A stretch of DNA of 64,000 bases from Achromobacter mucicolens (GTDB lineage Bacteria > Pseudomonadota > Gammaproteobacteria > Burkholderiales > Burkholderiaceae_B): NCBI RefSeq assembly GCF_902859725.1, contig NZ_CADIJP010000008.1:124001-188000 (forward strand). The letters are read 5' to 3'. Positions 1-6,962 of this stretch are shown here, one piece after another (position 1 is the stretch's first letter; each line of letters starts with the position of its first letter). The position numbers and the translations under genes are program-made. Below the pieces are notes generated by a model, which was not told where the DNA came from, did not search any database, and saw only the letters and a list, made by a program, of their open reading frames with translations.

Positions 1-287
1 GAAGTTGCGATCACGAAGCCCAGCCACTGGAAGAGAAAGGCATAGGCGGTCGCGAACACGACCATCAGCGCGATGCGTCCGTTGGCGCCGGCGGAATTGC
101 GCTCGACCGCATGGCCGCCCTTGTAGACGAGACGCAACCCGCACAGGCCGATGATCAGCGCCACAAGCAGGGGAAAGGCGCGCGGGCCGACGGGTTCGTA
201 GGCGAAGGGCGCCTCGATGCTCCAGCCGGCAGCCGTCATGAAGACGGCCAGCGCCAGGGCGGCAATGCCCAGGATTCGATCATTCAT
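1..287 (-). CDS. tctB: TctB-family small membrane subunit of a tripartite tricarboxylate transporter (partial, runs off the window)
   Basis: Reading the minus strand from an ATG at 287 gives MNDRILGIAALALAVFMTAA followed by a second hydrophobic stretch beginning FPLLVALIIGLCG and a third near the window edge. About 95 residues are present. This hydrophobic layout and the position directly downstream of a TctC/Bug receptor fit the four-helix TctB subunit, which pairs with the large TctA channel for uptake of tricarboxylates or other organic acids. TctA would be expected further downstream, outside the window. The substrate cannot be read from the sequence. The assignment rests on hydrophobicity and context. 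Confidence 0.75.
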   Translation of the reverse strand, partial: MNDRILGIAALALAVFMTAAGWSIEAPFAYEPVGPRAFPLLVALIIGLCGLRLVYKGGHAVERNSAGANGRIALMVVFATAYAFLFQWLGFVIAT

Positions 288-335
288 GGTCCAGGTTTCC
301 GTTCAAGTCGGATGGCGCGGCGCAGCGGGCCCGGC

Positions 336-363
336 CCTGCCGCCGCCCAAGGCGGGCGGCAGG
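336..363 (-). other. Stem-loop between receptor gene and tctB
   Basis: A 9-bp stem (CCTGCCGCC at 336-344 paired with GGCGGCAGG at 355-363) lies in the 120-bp gap between the receptor gene and tctB. It has no T tract. Such intercistronic hairpins often stabilise the upstream message of a binding protein, so that more receptor than membrane subunit is made. That role is inference. Confidence 0.45.
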
Positions 364-407
364 TGTGCCCCTTGCGGGCGCTGTCGGGAATCAGCCTGGC
401 GGCTGGC

Positions 408-1406
408 TTACTTTTTGATCAGGCCAAAGGTGTCGGCGAGCTCGCCGTACTGCTTGACCTGGTTCTTTACGTAGGCGTCCAGTTCGGGGCCGGTCTTGTT
501 GAAGGGGAACAGACCCTGCTGCTGGCGCAGCTTCTCGAACTCGGGCGCGGCCGTGGTCTTGTTGAACGCGTCGACCCAGAACTGGTAGTCGCTGTCGGAC
601 ACCTTGGGACCGACGTAGAAGCCGCGGATGATGGGCCAGACGATGTCGTAGCCCTGTTCCTTGGCGGTAGGCACCGAACCCAGCTTGCCCGGCAGGCGCT
701 GGTCGTTGAAGACGGCCAGCACGCGGATGGGAGCGCCGCCCTCAAGCATGGTGAAGGCTTCGGCGGCGTCGCCCATGTAGGCCTGGATATGACCGCCGCG
801 CAGCGCCGTCACCGCTTCGCCGCCGCCTTCGAACGCGACAAAGCGCATCTTCTTGAAGTCCACGCCCGCCGCCTTGGCAGTCAGCGCCGCCTTCATCCAG
901 TCCTGGCTGCCCACGGTGCCGCCCGCGCCCAGCACGATCTTGGTCGGATCCTGCTTGAAGGCTTCCATCAGGCCCTTCAGGTCGGTGTACGGCGAGTCGT
1001 TGCGGACCACAGCCACGCCGTAGTCGGTGCCGATCGCGGCCAGCCAGCGCACGTCGTTGACGTTGTACTTGCCGAACTTGCCCTGCGCCAGGTTGAGCAG
1101 GGAGCCGCCGGAGAACGCGACGATGGTGCCCGGCTCGTTCGGATGCTGGGCGACGATGTTGTTGTACGCCACGGCGCCGATGCCGCCGGGCATGTAGACG
1201 ATGCGCATCGCGGTCTTGAGCGCCCCGCTCTGCTTCAGGCCTTCGGTGGCCAGGCGGCAGGTCAGGTCGAAGCCGCCGCCGGGCTGTGCCGGGGCGATGC
1301 ATTCCGGACGGCGGGGCTCGTCGGCGGCATGCGCCGCGCCGAGGGACAAGGTAATGGCGCCAAGCGCCGCCAGGGCTGCGATGCGCAGCTTCAGACTCGT
1401 CTGCAT
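408..1406 (-). CDS. tctC: TctC/Bug-family periplasmic tricarboxylate-type receptor
   Basis: A 332-residue secreted protein starting MQTSLKLRIAALAALGAI, with a signal peptide ending near AHAADEP. GGAGAC sits just upstream of the ATG. The N-terminal lobe has the ligand-loop pattern of the Bug family (PGGGFDLTCRLATEGL, then YMPGGIGAVAYN), and the body matches tripartite tricarboxylate transporter receptors in length. It would bind an organic acid in the periplasm and deliver it to TctA/TctB. It lies downstream of tctD-tctE and upstream of tctB, the usual order of a citrate-type TctDE-regulated cluster. The ligand (citrate or another carboxylate) is not resolved. Confidence 0.9.
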   Translation of the reverse strand: MQTSLKLRIAALAALGAITLSLGAAHAADEPRRPECIAPAQPGGGFDLTCRLATEGLKQSGALKTAMRIVYMPGGIGAVAYNNIVAQHPNEPGTIVAFSGGSLLNLAQGKFGKYNVNDVRWLAAIGTDYGVAVVRNDSPYTDLKGLMEAFKQDPTKIVLGAGGTVGSQDWMKAALTAKAAGVDFKKMRFVAFEGGGEAVTALRGGHIQAYMGDAAEAFTMLEGGAPIRVLAVFNDQRLPGKLGSVPTAKEQGYDIVWPIIRGFYVGPKVSDSDYQFWVDAFNKTTAAPEFEKLRQQQGLFPFNKTGPELDAYVKNQVKQYGELADTFGLIKK

Positions 1407-1524
1407 TCTTGCGTCTCCAGGATTTATTGGTCTAGGTATCGCTGGCAGCGGCGCGGCGGCGGTTGATCGCGTCCCACGGCTCCAGTGGACGCCACCGTAC
1501 AAAATCGAACCTTTCCATAACCTT

Positions 1525-3012
1525 TCAATTCCGGCCGATTTCGTGACGCGGCGCAGCATCCTGGCCCGTTTCCAGGGAAAACACCAACGCCGCGCGCAAT
1601 CCCGGCTGCCCGTTCCGGTTTTCCAGCACGAGACGCGCCCCCAGGATTTCGGCAATCGTGCCCACGATCGCCAGGCCCAGGCCCGCGCCGGATGTGTTCT
1701 TGCCCGCCGCGCCCCGCCGGAACCGCACGCAGGCCCGGGCAATGTCCTCGTCCGACATGCCGGGACCGTCGTCTTCCACGGCAAGGCGGGCCTGGCTGGC
1801 GTCCGCGTCGATCCGGACCGTGACCACGCCGCCCGCTGCCGCATACCGGATGGCGTTGTCCACCAGGTTGCTGACCGCCTCGCGCAACAGCCACTCGGCC
1901 CCGCTGACCACGACGGGCCTGCGGTCGGCCTCCAGACCGATGTCCAGTTGCCGGGCGCGGGCATCGGGTAATTGGGTGCGGATCACCGCGTCCGCCAGCT
2001 CAACCAGGTCCACCTGTTCGGGTGCCGAACCGCCTTCGGCCAGCGAGGCGTCCTTAGCGCGCGCCAGGGCGAGCATCTGGTTGGTGGTGCGTACGGCCCT
2101 GTCCAACCCCTCTTGCATCGCCAGAAGGGCTGTACGGACCTCCTGGGGGTCTGTTTCGCGCAGGGCATAGGCCATCTGGGTCCGCAAAACCGACAAAGGC
2201 GTGCGCAACTGATGCGATGCGTCGTCCAGGAACTGCGCCTGCACCCTCCCCAAGGCCGCAAAACGGGCCATGTGGAGATTTATGGCCGCCACCAGGGGTA
2301 GGACCTCACCTGGCATCTCGGACGCGCTGACGGGGCTTAAATCGTCTGCAGACCGGCCTTTGACTTCCTGACGCAGACGCTCCAGGGGACGCAAGGCCAT
2401 GAAAACGCCCAAAACGATCACCAGGACGCTGATGAGGATCACGGCAAGGTCCCGCTCCACCGAGCGCACCAAAACCTTGTGGAGGAACGCCTGGCGGCTT
2501 TCCAGGCCCTCTGCGACCTGCACGATGACCCGCCCGCCCTGGTTGGCGTACAGCGGCGGATCCATGGGCCGCGCCAGCGCCGCCACCCGGACGGGCTGCC
2601 CCTGGTAGGTTGCATAAAAAAACCGCGGCTCGCCCGACACGAGGGGCTGGTCCGGCAGGGGCAGCCCGGGATGGCCGATTTCGGCCAGCCCGTCCTCGGT
2701 CGCCACCCGGTAGAACACGCTGCCATTGGCCGTCAGCTCGAAAAATTCAAGCATCAGGTAGGGCTGCTCCATGGCTAATCCACCGCTGGCTGTGGATATG
2801 TTGTGGTCGATCGCGCGCAGCGCGCCGGCGAGAGACCGGTCATAGGCAATGTCGACCTGGTTGCGCAACTGGTGGTTGGACAGCCAGAGCGCGCCCATCA
2901 TCACGAACACCAGGGTCGGAATCAGCCACCAGAGCAGTTGCGTCTTGAGCGTCCGGGCGCGTTTTTTTGCTGAAAAATCAACGCTGTTTTTCGGACTTCT
3001 AGTTGTCAACAA
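1525..3012 (-). CDS. tctE: TctE-like sensor histidine kinase
   Basis: A 495-residue membrane kinase. Transmembrane segments are near residues 25-45 and 188-208, enclosing a roughly 140-residue periplasmic sensor with the FFELTANGSVFYR region typical of the TctE/two-component sensor N-terminal domain. The phosphoacceptor is H267 in DDASHQLRTPLSVLRTQ, and the ATP-binding domain shows the N-box region VDNAIRYA, DDGPGMS and GAGLGLAIV. The only good in-frame start is a TTG at 3012, 14 nt inside the end of the response regulator gene, so the two are translationally coupled. It probably senses an external carboxylate and phosphorylates TctD. Confidence 0.92.
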   Translation of the reverse strand: MLTTRSPKNSVDFSAKKRARTLKTQLLWWLIPTLVFVMMGALWLSNHQLRNQVDIAYDRSLAGALRAIDHNISTASGGLAMEQPYLMLEFFELTANGSVFYRVATEDGLAEIGHPGLPLPDQPLVSGEPRFFYATYQGQPVRVAALARPMDPPLYANQGGRVIVQVAEGLESRQAFLHKVLVRSVERDLAVILISVLVIVLGVFMALRPLERLRQEVKGRSADDLSPVSASEMPGEVLPLVAAINLHMARFAALGRVQAQFLDDASHQLRTPLSVLRTQMAYALRETDPQEVRTALLAMQEGLDRAVRTTNQMLALARAKDASLAEGGSAPEQVDLVELADAVIRTQLPDARARQLDIGLEADRRPVVVSGAEWLLREAVSNLVDNAIRYAAAGGVVTVRIDADASQARLAVEDDGPGMSDEDIARACVRFRRGAAGKNTSGAGLGLAIVGTIAEILGARLVLENRNGQPGLRAALVFSLETGQDAAPRHEIGRN

Positions 3013-3676
3013 GGTTCTCCAGGCAATACCCCATGCCGCGCATGGTCACGATTTGCACACCGGTATCCGCCAATTTTTTGCGCAACCGGTGAACCAGGAC
3101 CTCGATGGCTTCCAGGTTGACGTCCGCATCGTCGGTGAGGATGCGGTCAAGGATCTGCTGTTTGTTGATGGGTTCACCGCTTTTCTGGATCAACACCCGC
3201 AGTACCGCGTGTTCACGTGGGGATAACTGCAAAGGCTGTCCGCTCACGGTGAATTTTTGCGCGGAAGTTTCAAAAACCAGGTCTCCCAGCGTCAGGCGGG
3301 GATGTTCGCGGCCGCGACTGCGGCGAATCAAGGCAATCAGGCGCGCCTCCAACTCTTCCACAACAAAGGGTTTCGGCAGGAAATCGTCCGCTCCCTCGTG
3401 AAGTGTTCCGATCCGCTCGGCCAAGGAATCGCGCGCGGTCAAGACCAGCACCGGCGTACGGTCGTCCCGCGCGCGAATCTTCGCCAGCAAAGCATGGCCA
3501 TCCATGCCCGGCAATCCCAGATCGAGGATGACTGCATCGAAATCCTCGATGGCCAGCCTTCTTTCGGCGACCAGTCCGTCATCTGCCCACTCCACGACAA
3601 AGCCGGCATGTCTGGCCAGGCTTCTGGACAACCAGCGGGCAAGTTCAGCTTCATCTTCGATTAGCAGGATACGCAT
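2999..3676 (-). CDS. tctD: TctD-like OmpR-family response regulator
   Basis: A 225-residue protein with a receiver domain (acidic pocket EDE at 7-9, phosphoacceptor D52 in VILDLGLPG, conserved K102 in LPKPF) and a C-terminal winged-helix domain ending RGMGYCLENL, the OmpR/PhoB signature. The first gene of the cluster, it overlaps the TTG start of the kinase gene by 14 nt. By analogy with TctD it should control the downstream receptor and transporter genes. The 490-bp spacer upstream carries its promoter and an origin-like element. Confidence 0.93.
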   Translation of the reverse strand: MRILLIEDEAELARWLSRSLARHAGFVVEWADDGLVAERRLAIEDFDAVILDLGLPGMDGHALLAKIRARDDRTPVLVLTARDSLAERIGTLHEGADDFLPKPFVVEELEARLIALIRRSRGREHPRLTLGDLVFETSAQKFTVSGQPLQLSPREHAVLRVLIQKSGEPINKQQILDRILTDDADVNLEAIEVLVHRLRKKLADTGVQIVTMRGMGYCLENLVDN

Positions 3677-3773
3677 GGACGCAGTCCGGGGGGCGGTGGA
3701 TGGGCGGAATGGGAAAGCATGTTTGGCTTTTCCTTTTTTTTTCTTTATATAAAGACTAATGATTAATAAGGGC

Positions 3774-3782
3774 TGTGGATAA
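3774..3782 (-). promoter_or_regulatory. DnaA box (perfect TTATCCACA)
   Basis: TGTGGATAA on the plus strand directly follows the AT-rich block upstream of tctD. Confidence 0.6.
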
Positions 3783-3954
3783 CTACCTTAACCTTGAAAA
3801 CCTCTTTGCTTTCATTGCCTTGCGTCCGTTTTTGCCTGTGCAAGAACTCTGTGTGGGAAAAAAGCTGAAGTTGGACAAGATTTTGGACCTCGTCCGAAAC
3901 CCCTGCTTGTTCAACTTGCCTCCACAACATGTGCACAACAGCGCTACTTAGGAG

Positions 3955-3963
3955 TTATCCACA
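3955..3963 (+). promoter_or_regulatory. DnaA box (perfect TTATCCACA)
   Basis: Perfect 9-mer in the same spacer, 173 bp from the opposing box at 3774. Confidence 0.6.
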
Positions 3964-4165
3964 GGCCTCATCTGGCAACCGAGCCTCGAAAAGGGCTCTT
4001 TTACCCCGGAAAACCGCCCTTCGCCTACCCTGATTTTTGCCCTTGCAGCGCCTCAAAACGGGCCGCTAAGCGACGTTCGGAATCGGGGATTCGAGGGGAG
4101 ACGCGCACGGCCCGCTGACGGTGAACTGAACAAAAAGTGAGCAGAATCCGCCGTAGAATCCGGCC

Positions 4166-5545
4166 ATGGATAGCGACTTGAAACTGCGCCGACCGGCCTG
4201 GGCCAGACGGTTGAGACGCGGACTTTTGGTGGAAAACCTGGCCTTGACGTTGTGTGCGGCCGCGGTGGTTGGCGCCCTGGGTGCGCTGTCAACGGTGGTG
4301 TTTCGCGAACTGCTGGGCTGGATGCAATTGTTGGTGGGAGGCGGCGAGGTTCCCCACGGCATGGTGTCGCTGGCGCGGGGACTGGATCCCTGGCAGCGAT
4401 TTCTGATGCCAGCGGCCGGGGGCGCGATCGCCGGCCTGATCCTGCAGGCGGCCACCCGATGGCTGCCCCGGCGCGGGGCCGCCGACTATATGGAAGCCAT
4501 TTCCATCGGACGTGGCGTCATCGGCTTTCGCCAGACGGTCGCGCGCAGCCTGTCCTCCATTTTTTCGATCGGTTCCGGCGCATCCATTGGCCGCGAGGGG
4601 CCGATGGTGCAACTGGCGGCAATGTGCGCCTCGTTGACGGGCCGCTACCTAGTGCTGCCGCCCCGTCATCTCAGGCTGCTGGTGGCCTGCGGCGCCACCG
4701 CAGGCATCACCGCGGCGTACAACGCGCCAATCGCGGGCGCGGTGTTCATTTCCGAAATCGTGTACGGCGTGATTTCAACGGCGACGCTGGTGCCGCTGGC
4801 CGTCGCTTCTGTTGTCGCCAACATCGTCACGCGGCAGGTGCTGCACTACGACGCGGTCTTTCAGATGCCGCATTTCGAGTTCGTGTCGGGCTGGGAAGTG
4901 ATCAATTACCTGGGACTTGGCCTGATCGCGGGTCTGGCCGCGCCCCAATTCCTGCGATTCCTGGACTTTTCCCGCGCGGCGTTTCGCCGGTTGCCGTTTC
5001 CGATCTGGGCCAGGATGGCGGCAGGCGGGCTGGTCGTGGGGGCGCTGTCCGTGATCGATCCCGCGGTGTGGGGCAACGGCTACAGTGTGGTGAACAGCAT
5101 GCTGCATACGGATTGGGCGTGGCAGGCGGTAGCCGCCCTGCTCTTGCTCAAGACATTGGCCACGGCGGCCAGCGTCGGGTCCGGCGCCCTGGGCGGCGTC
5201 TTCACGCCGACCTTATTTGTGGGGGCGGCGCTGGGCGCGCTGTACGGGACTGCGCTGCAGGGCCTGTTTCCAGCCGGCAGCCTGTCGGCCGTGTCCAGTT
5301 ATGCGGTCGTGGGAATGGGGGCGCTGTTGGCCGCCACCACGCATGCGCCGCTGATGTCGATCTTGATGATCTTCGAGATGACGCTGAGCTATGAGGTCAT
5401 GTTGCCGCTGATGCTGGCATGCATGACGGGATACGTGATTGCACAGCGCATCCGGCCGGCGTCCGTCTATGCGAAATCGCTGGCGAACAACCGGATTTCC
5501 GCTCACCTGATGGCAAAAAAAGGTAGACCGATAAATTACGAGTAA
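4166..5545 (+). CDS. clcB: ClC-family chloride channel/transporter, ClcB-like
   Basis: A 459-residue polytopic inner-membrane protein of the ClC family. The GSGASIGREGPMVQ motif (about 137-149) contains the gating glutamate E144 of the GREGP signature, and GSGALGGVFTPTLFVGAALG (about 338-357) is the second selectivity-filter motif. The length matches bacterial ClC proteins without C-terminal CBS domains. It probably moves chloride, perhaps coupled to protons, and may support acid resistance. The start at 4166 was chosen because it precedes the first hydrophobic helix by a short basic leader. It is convergent with the acetyltransferase gene. Confidence 0.93.
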   Translation: MDSDLKLRRPAWARRLRRGLLVENLALTLCAAAVVGALGALSTVVFRELLGWMQLLVGGGEVPHGMVSLARGLDPWQRFLMPAAGGAIAGLILQAATRWLPRRGAADYMEAISIGRGVIGFRQTVARSLSSIFSIGSGASIGREGPMVQLAAMCASLTGRYLVLPPRHLRLLVACGATAGITAAYNAPIAGAVFISEIVYGVISTATLVPLAVASVVANIVTRQVLHYDAVFQMPHFEFVSGWEVINYLGLGLIAGLAAPQFLRFLDFSRAAFRRLPFPIWARMAAGGLVVGALSVIDPAVWGNGYSVVNSMLHTDWAWQAVAALLLLKTLATAASVGSGALGGVFTPTLFVGAALGALYGTALQGLFPAGSLSAVSSYAVVGMGALLAATTHAPLMSILMIFEMTLSYEVMLPLMLACMTGYVIAQRIRPASVYAKSLANNRISAHLMAKKGRPINYE

Positions 5546-5591
5546 AAGCTCATATATTCGGTTTGCCCGTTCTTGTGCGGCGGAGAGCGCT

Positions 5592-5621
5592 GCAAAAACG
5601 CCTTATATAAGGGGTTTTTGC
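5592..5621. terminator. Bidirectional intrinsic terminator between clcB and the GNAT gene
   Basis: GCAAAAACGCCTT and its near-complement form a 13-bp stem with one mismatch and an ATAT loop. The arms are A/T-rich at the base, giving U tracts in both directions. The acetyltransferase stop codon (5603-5605) lies in the upper stem and loop. Confidence 0.7.
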
Positions 5622-6076
5622 ATGAAAATGCGGTTCAGCCCGATCTCCGTGGCGCGGTGCGTTTCCGCATAGCCGCGCCGCGTGTAGATGGCGATGTTCT
5701 CGGTCATTGCTTCCTGCGTGTAAAGCCGGATCCGTGAAAAGCCGGCGCGGCGCGTGGCGTCTTCGGCCCATTGCAGCAGTGTCCGGCCGTGCCCTTTTCC
5801 TTGCGCGGTTGGCGACACGGCGATGTTGTCCAGCAGCATGCAGCCGTCGTCGGGTTCGGGTATCAGCACGATGAGGCCTTCGATGCCAGCGTCCGATTCC
5901 AGCACATGAACCAAGCCTTGCGCGACGCGCGCCGGATAGTCGTCCAGCATGGGGCCGGGCGTGGCGCCGTTGCGTGCGATGTAGGGGGAGTAAGCCTCGC
6001 GGACGATGTGCTCGATGCGGGCGACATCGGCGGGTGTCGCGGCGCGGATACGAAAGGGGGTGGGATTCGTATTCAT
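5603..6076 (-). CDS. GNAT-family N-acetyltransferase
   Basis: 157 residues from the ATG at 6076, which is preceded by GGAGG. The sequence starts MNTNPTPFRIRAATPADVAR. It shows the GNAT core: beta-4 segment CMLLDNIAVSP, acetyl-CoA pyrophosphate loop QGKGHGRTLL, and a C-terminal YTRRGYAETHRA helix-strand. It transfers an acetyl group from acetyl-CoA to an unknown amine (small molecule or protein N-terminus). It stands alone, convergent with clcB. The substrate cannot be predicted. Confidence 0.85.
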   Translation of the reverse strand: MNTNPTPFRIRAATPADVARIEHIVREAYSPYIARNGATPGPMLDDYPARVAQGLVHVLESDAGIEGLIVLIPEPDDGCMLLDNIAVSPTAQGKGHGRTLLQWAEDATRRAGFSRIRLYTQEAMTENIAIYTRRGYAETHRATEIGLNRIFMQKPLI

Positions 6077-6092
6077 GACGACGCGCCTCCGG

Positions 6093-6962
6093 TTATTTTC
6101 CCGATGCAAAAGCGATAGGTGCAATCTGACTGGTCGAATCTAACACGGAGTCCATGTCCGGCGCCGTTCGTGATTCAAGATCCATATCCGCGGGCCACTG
6201 TACTCTGGGAGCCAGGCGTAAGGCGATGTTGTAGGGAGCGACGTCGTTGGCGTCACGCTGTTCGGCACGGTCGGGGTCGAGGCCGTTGATGCCGTTCTGC
6301 ATGTAGGCGCACACATACGCCCAGAAGTTGGAGGTGTTCGCAGCGTCGGTGTTTAAGTGAAAGCGCGTCACGACGTTGTTGGTACCCGGCTCCACCACCG
6401 CGATGGAGACGCCTTCTTTGATGATGAGACCTCCGCCTGGCGTCGCGCCGCGGACTTTCCATTTCTCTGCGCGCAGATTGTCCCAGTCATAACTCGCCGT
6501 CGTCACATACCCGCGCTCGAACGGATTCCACCAGACTGAATGGAAGCCATAAACGTAGACCTTGCGACGTAGGCGATTGAAGCGGAGCGGGAGATCTCGC
6601 GGTGGGCAGACCTCGGCACGATAAAGAACAAATGCCGTCCAGATTCCGATCGCGAGTGTGCCAATGTGTAGTAGGAAGATTCCTGCAAGCTCAAAGGTAA
6701 CTCCGGCAGCTGCCGTACTTGTCGCATAGATGTCCTGTGCGGCAAACACTACAAGACTGACATCTGTCCATGCGACTAGCAGTAATAGGAAAAATAAAGC
6801 ACCGCGGATACTTGAGGTATTCCGAGCGAATTCGACATATGTTTCATCCATGTGAGTCGGAGACCGCCAGAGCAACATCGGGGGTTCATTGAGAGCGTCG
6901 TTGGGGCCTGGCAGATCGCGTTGCCAGCCGGTGCACGAGGGATTCAGTCGAGGTCTTGCCAT
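6093..6962 (-). CDS. DUF6708-like membrane protein at the end of the T6SS effector operon; candidate immunity or accessory protein
   Basis: 289 residues from an ATG whose A of TAATG overlaps the effector stop codon. There are two adjacent transmembrane helices (about 54-76 and 89-113). A cytoplasmic domain follows, with FNRLRRKVYVYGFHSVWWNPFE and a later FHLNTDAANTSNFWAYVCAYMQNG segment, resembling DUF6708 proteins found next to VasX-like T6SS effectors. Being last in the operon, immediately after a pore-forming effector, and being membrane-bound, it could protect the producer; direct evidence is lacking. The gene looks less GC-rich than its housekeeping neighbours, suggesting acquisition. 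Confidence 0.6.
   Translation of the reverse strand: MARPRLNPSCTGWQRDLPGPNDALNEPPMLLWRSPTHMDETYVEFARNTSSIRGALFFLLLLVAWTDVSLVVFAAQDIYATSTAAAGVTFELAGIFLLHIGTLAIGIWTAFVLYRAEVCPPRDLPLRFNRLRRKVYVYGFHSVWWNPFERGYVTTASYDWDNLRAEKWKVRGATPGGGLIIKEGVSIAVVEPGTNNVVTRFHLNTDAANTSNFWAYVCAYMQNGINGLDPDRAEQRDANDVAPYNIALRLAPRVQWPADMDLESRTAPDMDSVLDSTSQIAPIAFASGK

Larger units (their letters stand above)
3677..4165. other. Intergenic spacer with AT-rich segment and two perfect DnaA boxes (origin-like)
   Basis: This 489-bp gap between divergent tctD and the chloride channel gene holds no credible gene. It has a very AT-rich block at about 3720-3800, including a pyrimidine run and the palindrome TTTATATAAA, a perfect minus-strand DnaA box at 3774-3782 and a perfect plus-strand box at 3955-3963. 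A weaker box-like TTGTGCACA (minus strand) lies at about 3929-3938. An AT-rich unwinding-type segment beside DnaA boxes is what an oriC looks like, but only two boxes are perfect, so a DnaA-responsive promoter region is also possible. Confidence 0.4.

Noticed and set aside
2799-2808. TGTGGATAT inside tctE and similar near-boxes at 17870, 23054 and 23136
   Set aside because: Each differs by one base from the DnaA consensus and lies in a common GTGGAT (VD) codon context, so they were not counted.
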